From assembly GCA_024742475.1 (NCBI GenBank), contig JANSYI010000038.1, positions 16,072 through 80,071 of the forward strand: 64,000 nt of DNA. The letters run 5' to 3'. Shown here piece after piece: positions 50,153 to 59,040 of this stretch. This DNA comes from a bacterium (GTDB lineage Bacteria > Myxococcota_A > Polyangia > Nannocystales > Nannocystaceae). Each line of letters starts with the position of its first letter. Positions within the stretch are counted from its first letter, which is position 1. The position numbers and the translations under genes are program-made. Below the pieces are notes generated by a model. That model was not told the DNA's origin. It was given only the letters and a program-made list of their open reading frames with translations, and searched no databases.

Positions 50153-52479
50153 CCCTCGACCCCGTTCGCGTCATGACCCGCATGCGGACCCCAGGCGGCG
50201 ACGAGCCGCTGCTGGCAACGCGGCGCTTCGAGCTGGTCGAGCGCATCGACCATCCGTTCGAGCTGACGCTCGAGCTGATGAGCGACGACCTCGAGCTCGA
50301 GGTCCGCTCGCTGCTGGGCGCTCGGGCGCTCGTCGAGCTCGACCGCCCCGGCGTGACCGCGCGGAGCTTCGGCGGCGTCGTGACGCGAGCCGAATACGTC
50401 ACGACCCGAAACGCGCAGCTCATGCTCCGGGCGACGGTGGAGCCGTCGCTGGCGCTGCTGCGCCACAGCACCCGGCGCCGCATCTTCTCCGACCTGACCT
50501 TGCCCGAGGTGCTGGAGGCCGTCGCAGCGCCCGTGTTCGCCGCCTACGGCGGCTCTTGGGACGTCTCGCGGGTGGGGGTCGAGATGCCGTCGCGGGACTA
50601 CGTCGTGCAGTGGGACGAGAGCGACCTCGACTTCGTCCTGCGCCTGCTCGGCGAGGCTGGCCTGTGCCTGCTGCACGGCGAGGGCGAAGACGGCGAGCAC
50701 GTCTATATGCTGGTCGGAAAGAACGCCATGTTTCCGGGCTGTGCGGAGGACCCGTCCACGTTGCTGGTGGTGGCGTTCGAGCCCGAGGCCGAAGAGGAAG
50801 CCGACGAACCGAGCGTGCAGTACCTCGGACGCTGGGACGGCCTGCATGCCCAGGGCGTCACGGTTCGAGCCCGAGACTGGAAGACGGCCGGGGCCACCCG
50901 CTACGAGACCCGCATCGAGCTCGGTGACGACCCGGGCCGCGTGGGACACGCCTGGACCTACCATCCGGGTCGACTCGACGAAGGGAAGGGCAGTGACGGG
51001 CCGCATCACAACGAGACCGAAGCCTGGGCAACGCGTCTGCTGGACGAGCAGCGGGCCGGTGCCGTCGAGGTCACGGGCGCGAGCAACGTCGCGGACTTCT
51101 TCGCCGGGTCGACCTTCGAGCTGCAGGGGCACCCCCACGCCGATCTCGACCAGCGCTACGCCCTGCTGAGCGTCGTCCATCAGGCCGACTTCCCCGAGGT
51201 CGAGGCCGGGCACGATGAGGCCGCACCCACCTACACCAATCGCTTCGTGGTCACGCCGCTGGACGCAGGCCCGGTCCGGCCGCCGCTGCGCTCCAAGCCG
51301 AACGTCTCGGGCATCGAGTCCGCGACCGTCGTGGGCCCGCAGGGCGAGGAGGTCCACACCGACGCCCGGGGCCGGGTCCGGGTGCGCTTCCACTGGGACG
51401 AGGTGTCCGGGACACACGAGGGCCAAACCTGCTGGCTGCGGGTGCTCTCGCCTTGGGCGGGTCCGGGATACGGAGCGAGTTTCATCCCTCGGGTGGGCAT
51501 GGAGGTGGTGGTCGGGTTCCTCGGCGGCGACCCGGACCGGCCGGTCGTGACCGGATGCCTGTACACCGGGACGAACGTGCCACCGGGCGCGCTGCCCGAG
51601 ACCAAGACCCAGACAGTTCTGCGCACCCAGAGCACGCCCGGGGGCGAGGGCTTCAACGAGCTGCGCTTCGAAGACGCCGTCGGCCGTGAAGAGGTGTACC
51701 TGCACGCCCAGCGCAACCAGCGGAGCGTGGTGCGAGCGGCCCAGTCGACCCGGGTCGGCGCCTCGCGAAGCCTGAGCGTGGGCAAGGACTCCCAGAGATC
51801 GATCGGCGGGAGCGAAACGGTGCAGGTCGGCACGCTCAACGCCGAGCACAAGGGCGAGCTGCAGGTGTTCGTCACCGGCGGGGAGCTTCGCAAGATCGGG
51901 GATGTTCACGCCCTGGAGACGACCTCGGCGTTTTGGACCGCCGATGAAGCGATCGTTGCCAATGCGGTCGAGCGCGTGTGCTGGTCGTGCACGCCCGGGT
52001 CTCAGGCGCTGGATCGTCCGCCCTCGGGCGGTTCGGTGCTCACCCTGGAGCCCAAGCGCGCCACCCTCGAGGCGCTCGAGAGCATCGAGCTGCGGGTCGG
52101 CGAGACTTCGCTGCGGCTGACGCCCAAGGGCATCGAGATGCAGGGCGAGCTGATCACCGCCAATGCCCAGCGGCAAATGTGGCTGGCCGCCCCGGCTGGG
52201 CGCGTTTCGCTGAGCACCAAGGGTGCCGAGGTGTTTGGTGGGCCCAAGAGCGAGTCTTTGCTGCGGCTTCGGGCCCCGCAAGCCGAGCTGAAGGCGCGGG
52301 GCATGGTCAAGCATGCGGGTGCCTCGGTGGTCACCACGGGCACGGACCTCGTTCGGATCGAGGGCGCGACCGCAACCGTGACCGGCCGGACGTCGGTGGG
52401 GATCACGAGCGCGGCGATCGACCTTCATGCCGACGGCCTCGTCGACGTCAAGGGACAACCGATCAACCTCAACTGCTAG
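50149..52479 (+). CDS. vgrG: VgrG spike protein of a type VI secretion system
   Basis: 776 residues. It forms the trimeric spike that tops the Hcp tube. The N-terminal gp27-like part includes RRFELVERIDHPFELTLELM and YVVQWDESDLDFVLRLLGEA. The OB-fold/gp5 part has GRVRVRFHWDE, CWLRVLSPWAGPGYGASFIP and RVGMEVVVGFLGGDPDRPVV. A long beta-helix tail (about residues 540-776) ends INLNC. No catalytic effector extension is obvious. PAAR and further genes follow in the operon. No tube, sheath or membrane-complex genes are in this window. Confidence 0.93.
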   Translation: MTLDPVRVMTRMRTPGGDEPLLATRRFELVERIDHPFELTLELMSDDLELEVRSLLGARALVELDRPGVTARSFGGVVTRAEYVTTRNAQLMLRATVEPSLALLRHSTRRRIFSDLTLPEVLEAVAAPVFAAYGGSWDVSRVGVEMPSRDYVVQWDESDLDFVLRLLGEAGLCLLHGEGEDGEHVYMLVGKNAMFPGCAEDPSTLLVVAFEPEAEEEADEPSVQYLGRWDGLHAQGVTVRARDWKTAGATRYETRIELGDDPGRVGHAWTYHPGRLDEGKGSDGPHHNETEAWATRLLDEQRAGAVEVTGASNVADFFAGSTFELQGHPHADLDQRYALLSVVHQADFPEVEAGHDEAAPTYTNRFVVTPLDAGPVRPPLRSKPNVSGIESATVVGPQGEEVHTDARGRVRVRFHWDEVSGTHEGQTCWLRVLSPWAGPGYGASFIPRVGMEVVVGFLGGDPDRPVVTGCLYTGTNVPPGALPETKTQTVLRTQSTPGGEGFNELRFEDAVGREEVYLHAQRNQRSVVRAAQSTRVGASRSLSVGKDSQRSIGGSETVQVGTLNAEHKGELQVFVTGGELRKIGDVHALETTSAFWTADEAIVANAVERVCWSCTPGSQALDRPPSGGSVLTLEPKRATLEALESIELRVGETSLRLTPKGIEMQGELITANAQRQMWLAAPAGRVSLSTKGAEVFGGPKSESLLRLRAPQAELKARGMVKHAGASVVTTGTDLVRIEGATATVTGRTSVGITSAAIDLHADGLVDVKGQPINLNC

Positions 52480-52483
52480 GCCG

Positions 52484-53635
52484 ATGACGACGCTCTACGA
52501 AACCATGGGCCTGCCGGGGCCGGCGGAGCGCGAGGCGGTGCGTCGGCGCGCGCGGGAGGCGTTCGCCGGGCCTTCGGGGCCGCCGGGGAGTCCGCTCGAG
52601 CAGGCGATGGGGCTACCGGGTCCGATGCCTGCCGCGACGAAAGGCCGCGGTCGCTTCGGGCGGGGCATCGAAGGCGGCGCGGCCACGCCCCTCATCGAGA
52701 AGGGCAGCGAGGGGCGCTGGTGGCCGTGGGTGGCGGCTCTGCTCGTCGGGACCGTGGTCTACGAAGCGCTCGACCATCCCATCGAGGTGTCCGAGGACCT
52801 CGACTTCGAGCTGCCCGGCTGGGAAATCGACGGCATCCCGTGGACGGTCGACGTCCTGCACACGCCGGGTCCGCAATACGCCGCGCGCGTCGGTGAGCCG
52901 ATGCTCCACGGTGGGATGGCCTTGCCGGGGCCGGGGTCGGCCAACGTCAACATCGGTGGCCGTGGGGCATTGACGGTGCAGCACGCCGTGGCGACGTGCC
53001 CTCAGACGAACGTTGTCGGACTCCCGCATATCCCCCAGGCCGGCAGCTGGAAGACCACCAACGGCTCGGTGTTCGTCAACGGGGCGCCGCTGCTGCGGGC
53101 CGGAGACTGGATCTTCGAGCACTTCGGCGGCTGCAACCCGCTCATCGGCGGCGCGCCCACGGTGAAGGCTGGGCCTCCCGCGAGACCCTGCATCACCCAG
53201 GAGGTTCGCTACCTGGGCCTTCCGGGGCCGCTCGAGCGCATCGGCTCGAAGGGCACGCGAATCAAGGTGACTGGCTCGGCGCGCTGGAACCTGCGCAGCA
53301 TGCTGGCCGCGGGCGCGGCCGGAGGCGTGATGGTCGCGACCGGAGGGTCGCCGCTGGGCCGCTGGGGCGCCGGCCTCATCCTGAAGAACACCGACCCGCC
53401 CAGCATCGAGATGGAGCTCGAGGGCACCTCCGAGCACTACGCCGACCTGCGGGGCGACCTCGATGGCGACGGTGAGGACGAGCGTGCCCGCCTGCGGATG
53501 AAGAACGAATGCTCGGCGAAGCAGTCGGCCGAGTTCGACCCCCAAAACCCCCGCAACGCCGAGGCGGGGGACATGGAGACGGACTGCGAGACCCCCGACT
53601 TCGACATCGAGTTTCCCGACGAGGACGAACGCTGA
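52484..53635 (+). CDS. PAAR-domain protein with repeated GLPGP motif
   Basis: 383 residues. It should cap the VgrG spike. The PAAR-like fold spans about residues 140-245: PMLHGGMALPGPGSANVNIG, GSVFVNGAPLLRAGDWIFEH, GGCNPLIGGAPTVKAG. GLPGP-like elements occur four times (MGLPGP twice, MALPGP, LGLPGP), before and after the PAAR region. A TM-like stretch (WWPWVAALLVGTVVYEAL) is at 78-95 and an acidic, Cys-containing tail at the end. The extra N- and C-terminal regions may be effector or effector-docking segments. It starts 4 bp after the vgrG stop. Confidence 0.82.
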   Translation: MTTLYETMGLPGPAEREAVRRRAREAFAGPSGPPGSPLEQAMGLPGPMPAATKGRGRFGRGIEGGAATPLIEKGSEGRWWPWVAALLVGTVVYEALDHPIEVSEDLDFELPGWEIDGIPWTVDVLHTPGPQYAARVGEPMLHGGMALPGPGSANVNIGGRGALTVQHAVATCPQTNVVGLPHIPQAGSWKTTNGSVFVNGAPLLRAGDWIFEHFGGCNPLIGGAPTVKAGPPARPCITQEVRYLGLPGPLERIGSKGTRIKVTGSARWNLRSMLAAGAAGGVMVATGGSPLGRWGAGLILKNTDPPSIEMELEGTSEHYADLRGDLDGDGEDERARLRMKNECSAKQSAEFDPQNPRNAEAGDMETDCETPDFDIEFPDEDER

Positions 53636-54696
53636 TGAGCCACCCACGAACCGATGCCCTCTTCCGCCATCCCGAACTCGACGCGCAGCAGCTCGTCCGC
53701 ACCCACGAGCTTCGCCGCGTCGAGGTCGCCCACGACCCTGCGGTGAGCTTTGGGTTGCCGGTGCCGAGGGCGATGGGGCTGGCCCATCCCCAGGTGCAGC
53801 AACCGCGCCGGCGCGGACAGCCCGAGGTGCTCGCCGTCGCGGGTCTGCCCCCCGACCTCAGCGGCCCGCGCCTGCTCGTGAGCGCGCAGACGCTCGTCTA
53901 CGAGGTCGACCCCCTCGAGTGGCTGCGGTGGCTGTTCACCAACGCGGGCTGGACGATCGCGCTCGCCCGCTCGCATCCGGGGCCGGATGGCCCCCGCTAC
54001 GAGGTGGGAGCGATGCGCGAGCACGACGGCGGGGTTCTCGTTCGGCGCACGATGGCGGTCCGCGGCGGCCCAAGGCTGGTGCGGTGCGATGCCGAGGCGA
54101 CGATGGCCCAGTGGCCCGCGTGGCACGACGCGCTGTGGGCCTCGCTGCAGGGCTTCGACCTCGGGGCCCCGCAGCGCGGGAGCGTCGAGGCGCTCGTAGC
54201 CTGGGACGGGCCGTTGCTGTCCTTCGGCCTGCCGGGCTCGTGGGACTGCCAAGGCGTGCCGAGCGACGACACGGAGGGCGCCGCCTGGGCGGCCATGCCC
54301 GACCGCGACGTTCAGCGGGGCGCAACGCTTGCGATTCAGGTTCAGGCCCTGGCGCCAGGGCAGGGGGCCGTGGCGCGTCGCCGCCGGATGTTCGAAGAGC
54401 TGCGCCGCGAGACCGCGGCGGCCGGCGGCTCGCTGAGCGGGTTCTTGGAAGCCTCCCGTCCCGAGCTGAAGGCGCACGTCCCCGGCTGGGTCGGCCAATG
54501 GCAGGCGCTCGGGCAGTGCTCCGCGGGCGACGTCGTCGTGGTGGTCGTCCAGCGCGAAGAGCACGGCGCGGCCATGGACGTCGTCCTGACCGCACCCGCC
54601 GCGGGTACCGACCACATCGACTGGATGCGCGCGACCCGGGCCCTCGACATCGTCATCGCGACGAGCAGCCTCGGCCGCGAGCAGGAGGTCGCATGA
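53635..54696 (+). CDS. 353-residue protein of the VgrG operon, possible adaptor or effector
   Basis: It starts at ATG 53635, overlapping the PAAR stop. A Pro/His-rich N-terminus (VSFGLPVPRAMGLAHPQVQQ) is followed by two similar alpha/beta halves: LRWLFTNAGWTIALARSHPG and LLSFGLPGSWDCQGVPSDDT, the latter ending HIDWMRATRALDIVIATSSL. The halves recall DcrB/EagR-type (DUF1795) chaperones that load effectors onto VgrG/PAAR, but this is a composition and context match only. The role is inferred. Confidence 0.6.
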   Translation: MSHPRTDALFRHPELDAQQLVRTHELRRVEVAHDPAVSFGLPVPRAMGLAHPQVQQPRRRGQPEVLAVAGLPPDLSGPRLLVSAQTLVYEVDPLEWLRWLFTNAGWTIALARSHPGPDGPRYEVGAMREHDGGVLVRRTMAVRGGPRLVRCDAEATMAQWPAWHDALWASLQGFDLGAPQRGSVEALVAWDGPLLSFGLPGSWDCQGVPSDDTEGAAWAAMPDRDVQRGATLAIQVQALAPGQGAVARRRRMFEELRRETAAAGGSLSGFLEASRPELKAHVPGWVGQWQALGQCSAGDVVVVVVQREEHGAAMDVVLTAPAAGTDHIDWMRATRALDIVIATSSLGREQEVA

Positions 54697-55172
54697 GAGA
54701 CCGCCTCGAACGCTGCGCCCTAAAGCTGTGGCGACGCTGGCTTCGGATGGCGCGCTACGCCCAGCGGACCACCCGAGTGGACGCCTTGCTTCGCTACCGG
54801 ATCGACAACCACCAGGAAGTGACCAAGGCGGTGCAGGACGTCTTGGCCGGGCGCGAGGGGCTGGTGCACATGCTTCGTCGGGCCCGCCGGACCGTGCGCC
54901 ATCGGATGCGGAGCCGCATCGAGCGCGAGGTGCTTCGGGCCGCATTTTCGGTGAGCCCCGGAGAGGGCCGAGAGGCGATTGCCCGCGTCGTTCGTCGGGC
55001 CGGCTACGGGGTGGGGGCGTCCACCGTGCGGCGAGTCCTCGAGAGACGAGGACTCTGGCCGATATCCCAGACGCTGCGCAGGCGTCACCGGCCGGGCGAA
55101 AGCAGGCTATCCCCACCTGGTCTCGCACGTTGTGCCGCGCGCGGGAGCATGGGAAAGGAGGAAAGACGGTGA
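54693..55172 (+). CDS. Basic helical protein, VgrG operon
   Basis: 159 residues from ATG 54693 (MRDRLERCALKLWRRWLRMA). It is very rich in Arg, with helices VDALLRYRIDNHQEVTKAVQ and RSRIEREVLRAAFSVSPGEG. The segment EAIARVVRRAGYGVGASTVR, then RVLERRGLWPISQTLRRRH, resembles a helix-turn-helix. It overlaps the neighbours by 4 bp on both sides. The role is unknown; a DNA-binding toxin or regulator is possible. Confidence 0.6.
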   Translation: MRDRLERCALKLWRRWLRMARYAQRTTRVDALLRYRIDNHQEVTKAVQDVLAGREGLVHMLRRARRTVRHRMRSRIEREVLRAAFSVSPGEGREAIARVVRRAGYGVGASTVRRVLERRGLWPISQTLRRRHRPGESRLSPPGLARCAARGSMGKEERR

Positions 55173-55483
55173 GCGAGACGAGCCGTCGTCTTCAGGAGAA
55201 CGTGGTGCAGGCACGCAAGCAGCGGCGGTGGTCGCAGCGCAGACTCGCGGATGAGGCCGGGGTCGCGGTCGAGACGGTGCAGAAGCTCGAGGCGGGACGT
55301 CCTTCGGTCACGCTCTCCGTGCTCGAGCGCGTGGCCGAGGCTCTGGAGGTCCCGGTGGCCGTGCTGCTGGGCGAGGGGGGCGAAGCCGGACCGTTCGTCG
55401 GGTGGCGGTCGCTCGGTGCCGCCGAGCGGACGTTCGTGCGGGCTCTGGTGGGCTACTTCGCGGCCCGAGCAGGAGGCCGATGA
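55169..55483 (+). CDS. XRE-family transcriptional regulator
   Basis: 104 residues from GTG 55169. The HTH is QARKQRRWSQRRLADEAGVA and TVQKLEAGRPSVTLSVLERV, a typical Cro/C1 fold. It overlaps the gene before (GTGA) and the ATGATG of the gene after. It is likely a regulator of this operon or an antitoxin-like component. Confidence 0.85.
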   Translation: MSETSRRLQENVVQARKQRRWSQRRLADEAGVAVETVQKLEAGRPSVTLSVLERVAEALEVPVAVLLGEGGEAGPFVGWRSLGAAERTFVRALVGYFAARAGGR

Positions 55484-56007
55484 TGGCGCGCACGCGCCGG
55501 ACGAACTCGACCGCTCCTGCCGATGCTCCCCCGGGGACCGTGTCGTGCGGTGACCTGCGGCGCGAAGGGGATGGCCGATGGTTCTTGGGCAGCACGTTCC
55601 TGGGGCGAGACGGAGACTCGAACTCGGTCATGGACACGGCGCTGGACGAGCGCGCCGGCGTCGTCGCGGCGCAGCTCGCTGCGGCTCTGGAGCGGGCCTG
55701 CGGTGCACTGGAAGGCTGGGGGGATGCACTCGAGCATCAGGCCGGTCGAGACACGTTGCGTCGCTTTCAGCGCTGGAGAGAGGGGCGAACATCGTCAGGT
55801 TGGTCCGCGCGACGCGAGGGCGAGTCCCGTCGCGGCGATGAGCCCGAAGTATCGCGAGGCGAGCTCGCCGTTGTCGTCCGGCTGGCGGACGAACTCGAGC
55901 GGGCGTGCGAGGCGATGACGCTCGCAGGGATGGTGACGGCCGCGAACTTCGTTCGGCGAACCCTGCTTCGCTACGAGCGGTGGCAGGCGACGGGGGAGTG
56001 GTCGTGA
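55480..56007 (+). CDS. Last gene of the VgrG operon, helical protein
   Basis: About 175 residues from the ATGATG at 55480/55483. A Thr/Arg N-terminal part is followed by two helical repeats (LAAALERACGALEGWGDALE and LADELERACEAMTLAGMVTA), each continuing into an R-R-F/Y...W end (TLRRFQRWREG, TLLRYERWQATG). The duplication is visible by eye. No family is recognised. Confidence 0.6.
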   Translation: MMARTRRTNSTAPADAPPGTVSCGDLRREGDGRWFLGSTFLGRDGDSNSVMDTALDERAGVVAAQLAAALERACGALEGWGDALEHQAGRDTLRRFQRWREGRTSSGWSARREGESRRGDEPEVSRGELAVVVRLADELERACEAMTLAGMVTAANFVRRTLLRYERWQATGEWS

Positions 56008-56046
56008 AATGCATGCGAGAGCGCCCAGCCAGATGCTTTGGTTCGG

Positions 56047-56361
56047 TCACTCTTCGCCTTGTTGTCGTCTCTGCTGGAGATGCACGAGTATCGCGAGGTA
56101 CGCGTCGGCAGGAGTCTCGATGTTCGGCTGCTTTCGAATCCAGCGGAAAGCGTTGGTGTCGGTGGTCCAGGCGAGCACTGTCACGGTTTCGCCGCCTTCT
56201 TCGAAGGCCAGCTCGATCACGAAGGTCTCGGCCGTGCCATCTTGCAGGGGGACCGGGACATGGTCGTGGCGTTGGACGACGCGAACATCCCGTTCGGGAA
56301 CGCCTTCCTTCTCGGCAACTTTGCGTCGGTAGAAGTCCTGCCAGCTCTCAGAGTGGGCCAC
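56047..56361 (-). CDS. 104-residue hypothetical protein
   Basis: It begins MAHSESWQDFYRRKVAEKEG and has an alpha/beta composition (FVIELAFEEGGETVTVLAWT, IETPADAYLAILVHLQQRRQ). It is convergent with the VgrG operon and 39 bp away. No signal or TM is seen. No family is recognised. Confidence 0.65.
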   Translation of the reverse strand: MAHSESWQDFYRRKVAEKEGVPERDVRVVQRHDHVPVPLQDGTAETFVIELAFEEGGETVTVLAWTTDTNAFRWIRKQPNIETPADAYLAILVHLQQRRQQGEE

Positions 56362-56520
56362 CGGGCGAGGGTCGTATGCGGTGTCTGTGAGGTCTAGAGT
56401 TTTCCTCTGCCGGGGAAATGCGGAGGCTCTCAGGACGGCTGAGCCGCAGAGGGTGATGGGTTGGGGCGGGGGCCGACCTGGCGGTCGTCTTCTGTCCGAT
56501 CAGAGTCTCCTGCGCGCCGT

Positions 56521-57240
56521 TCAATCGAGTGGGCACCGAAATTCGATGTCGGTCATCGACTGCAGGATGTCGTCGCGGCCCGGTCCGGCAAGGTCGATGT
56601 GAGCGACCCCAGCCACTGTTGGCGGGTCGTCGTCTCCGACGTCGACGAAGTGCACCCATCCGGCGGTCGACAGGCTTGACTCGCTGCCCACTCGGCCGTG
56701 AACGCTGACGCGAAGCTGTGGGCCGTCCGTGGAAAGTGGCGACCACGATTGTTTGCCGATTTCGAGCGTGTTCGTGTCCGGCCAGAGCAGCTCGACCTCA
56801 TACTCGTTGCCATCGATCGTCGTCTCTGCCTCGCACACGTGTTGCTCGGTGAAGGAGTTGATGGCGTAGGTTGACGGAACGTCGAAGTCGACGAGGGGGC
56901 GGTCGAGCAGCTCGATCGTGCCGCGGATGTAGGCGCCGGGCGGAACGGTCGGGGTGGGATCGTTGCCGCTGCTCTCCTCGACGCCCTCCCCAGTGGAGAG
57001 GTCGGCGCTTCCGCTGGTGGTGCCGTTTCCGGTGGTGCCGTTGTCGGTGATGCCGTGGCTGGTGCCCGAACTGCTGTCGTGGTCGGGACCCGAGTCCCCC
57101 GCGTCAGCGATGGTGGTTCCGTCGGTTTCGGTTGCGGCGGTCGGAACTTCCAGGTCGTCTGGCTCGACTTCAGCGCATGCGGTCAGTAGGTCCAACGCGG
57201 AGAGGAACACCGCGCTCTTCAATGCCCATCGCGGGTGCAT
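56521..57240 (-). CDS. Nannocystaceae-type lipoprotein
   Basis: 239 residues. The signal (KSAVFLSALDLLTACAEVE) has the lipobox L-T-A-C. A Ser/Gly/Thr/Asn-rich linker (DSSSGTSHGITDNGTTGNG) and a beta-rich domain follow (RGTIELLDRPLVDFDVPSTY, GWVHFVDVGDDDPPTVAGVA). It is probably surface-exposed. The function is unknown. Confidence 0.75.
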   Translation of the reverse strand: MHPRWALKSAVFLSALDLLTACAEVEPDDLEVPTAATETDGTTIADAGDSGPDHDSSSGTSHGITDNGTTGNGTTSGSADLSTGEGVEESSGNDPTPTVPPGAYIRGTIELLDRPLVDFDVPSTYAINSFTEQHVCEAETTIDGNEYEVELLWPDTNTLEIGKQSWSPLSTDGPQLRVSVHGRVGSESSLSTAGWVHFVDVGDDDPPTVAGVAHIDLAGPGRDDILQSMTDIEFRCPLD

Positions 57241-57334
57241 CCGTGGACGGTAGTCGCGCCCAAGCGTGAGCGGATCCGAACCGTCGTGATTCCTCGGCAC
57301 GTGAGGAGACGCGACTCCTTGCGGGGCGCTGGAA

Positions 57335-57541
57335 TCATTCCAATGCAGCCTCCGAGTCCGTGATGGCGGCAGAGAAATCTGGGCTGGAGCATGACTCTGG
57401 CTGCCAGTCGTCGTCGGAGGGAACTCCGGAGAACAGGAGTTCGAGCGGGCACCAGAGCGGGTCGGCGAGCCGGATCTGCAGCGGTGCAAACGACCATGCT
57501 CCAAAACCGGAATGCACGAGGTCTCGGTTGCGCGCGTTCAT
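57335..57541 (-). CDS. Small hypothetical protein
   Basis: 68 residues (MNARNRDLVHSGFGAWSFAP, LQIRLADPLWCPLELLFSGV). Trp and acidic residues give it a protein-like character, although no family is recognised. It is upstream of the lipoprotein gene on the same strand. Confidence 0.4.
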   Translation of the reverse strand: MNARNRDLVHSGFGAWSFAPLQIRLADPLWCPLELLFSGVPSDDDWQPESCSSPDFSAAITDSEAALE

Positions 57542-57653
57542 CTGAACCCTCGTCGCGCCGCGCCCGGGAAAAGCAAGGGCGGACTTGGGTCGAACCTCCT
57601 ATTCGATGCTTCTTCCCGAAGCACGGACGTCGAGAGTGCGAAACCGGGACGGT

Positions 57654-58058
57654 TCAGGCGTCGTCGCCGTCGAGGCCCTTCCGCGCGAGCTTCGAAGACG
57701 CCCATGAGTGCGCTTCCTCGATCGTCTTGACGACGATGTACGGGCTGGGCAGTTCCTGTAGGTGAAAAATGGCGCGAAGGGCGCCGCGAAGCATGGCGGA
57801 GCGGATGACGAACGCAACGCCGAGGCAGTAGGAGCGCAGCTCCTCGAGGTGCGCCTTTTGGGCTGCGGCTTGTCGGCGGACGAAGCGAGGCGTGGGCGTC
57901 GCAGCTTCGCGCAGGTCGATGACCGCCACGTAGAGCTCGCGTCGCTCGGGGAAGCGGACCGAGGTGTTGGTGAAGTACTCCTCCTCCTCCGATGATGGTG
58001 TGCCGCTGATCTTCAGTGTCACCAGCGGCCAGGTCGAATCGTCGAGTTCTACAGGCAC
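57654..58058 (-). CDS. STAS/SpoIIAA-like small protein
   Basis: 134 residues. The pattern STWPLVTLKISGTPSSEEEE, RRELYVAVIDLREAATPTPR, YCLGVAFVIRSAMLRGALRA, SPYIVVKTIEEAHSWASSKL resembles the SpoIIAA-like fold (strand, VIDL-type strand, helix, final helix with a Trp). It faces away from the gene at 58173, whose product has the same layout. It may be an anti-anti-sigma-like or structural regulator. The match is by layout, not a named family. Confidence 0.6.
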   Translation of the reverse strand: MPVELDDSTWPLVTLKISGTPSSEEEEYFTNTSVRFPERRELYVAVIDLREAATPTPRFVRRQAAAQKAHLEELRSYCLGVAFVIRSAMLRGALRAIFHLQELPSPYIVVKTIEEAHSWASSKLARKGLDGDDA

Positions 58059-58172
58059 CTCTCAGGCTCCGACTTTAGACGCCGCACGCGTGGATGGCTA
58101 GCGATGGCCACGGTCCGAGGTTCCGGCTGGGGAGCCAGCCAGTGAGGGTGCTAAGCTCAGCGAGCTGCGGGC

Positions 58173-58547
58173 GTGAAGTTCTTCGAGGTGTTGGTCGAGG
58201 GGAGTGCAGTGCAGGTTCGCAGGACCGAGCACCGAGCCGCTGACATTGCGGCGTTCGTCGAAGGCTTTGCAGCCCTGAACGACGAACTCGACCGGATCTC
58301 TGAGCAGCGTGGGTCTCTGCGTGTACTGGTTGATCTCCGCGCGGCTCACGGACGGAACGATGCGGAGTTCGAGGCCGCGATCGATCCGCATCGCAGGCGC
58401 TTGTTTCGCAGCGGCAATGCGATGGCGGTGCTGAACAAGACCCAGGTGGGCGCGATGCAGATTCGGCGCCACCTTCGCGCGGACGGGGTCGATGCGCTCG
58501 TCTTCGAAGACGAGAATGACGCGAAGAAGTGGCTCCGAGAAGCGTGA
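58173..58547 (+). CDS. STAS/SpoIIAA-like small protein, divergent partner
   Basis: 124 residues: FEVLVEGSAVQVRRTEHRAA, GSLRVLVDLRAAHGRNDAEF, GNAMAVLNKTQVGAMQIRRH, DALVFEDENDAKKWLREA. The same order of features as the protein encoded at 57654-58058, including the RVLVDL strand and the C-terminal (E/D)xA(K/H)xW helix. The two genes are divergent around a 114-bp region. They may be ancient paralogues. Confidence 0.6.
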   Translation: MKFFEVLVEGSAVQVRRTEHRAADIAAFVEGFAALNDELDRISEQRGSLRVLVDLRAAHGRNDAEFEAAIDPHRRRLFRSGNAMAVLNKTQVGAMQIRRHLRADGVDALVFEDENDAKKWLREA

Positions 58548-58593
58548 CCCCCTCCGGCCTTCGCGAAGCGGCTGGTAGACTCGCGGGGGGTCG

Positions 58594-58848
58594 ATGGTCA
58601 GTCGCAAGACGCTGGATGAGCTTCTCGTCGAGATTCGGCGACGACGTTCGGTTTTCACCCGGGCCTGGACTTCGGAGATCTTGGACCGGATCGCGAGGGA
58701 ACTCTCGCAACGCTTCCAGCTTGAGGAGGCTTTGGTTCGATCGCTCATCCGCGAGGAACTCGGCGAGCGGGGAGGGCCAGCTCCGACCCACAAGCCAACG
58801 CGGACGCGGTCCGATCTGGCGGCGGTGAACGAAGACCCCCAGTCGTGA
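58594..58848 (+). CDS. Small helical protein
   Basis: 84 residues (MVSRKTLDELLVEIRRRRSV, TSEILDRIARELSQRFQLEE, ALVRSLIREELGERGG). It is a soluble amphipathic helix bundle with a polar tail. No family is recognised. Confidence 0.5.
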   Translation: MVSRKTLDELLVEIRRRRSVFTRAWTSEILDRIARELSQRFQLEEALVRSLIREELGERGGPAPTHKPTRTRSDLAAVNEDPQS

Positions 58849-59040
58849 CCGACCAGGTCCGGCGCGAGGATCGCGAACGAGAGCGATAGTTCCTCTATCC
58901 CTCCCCGTTTTGCTTTCGTCGATGATCGAAATCGATCGCTCGGGCCGGCTCGGTCCAGCCCGCTTGTGTCCCGCGGCGTTCGCCGCGGGCCGGACTTTCG
59001 CCTTCAAAGCCCTCGACCTCGATCCATCCTCTGTAGAAAG

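Noticed and set aside
49816..52458. 880-codon minus-strand open frame
   Set aside because: Lies opposite vgrG, which has clear gp27/gp5 motifs.
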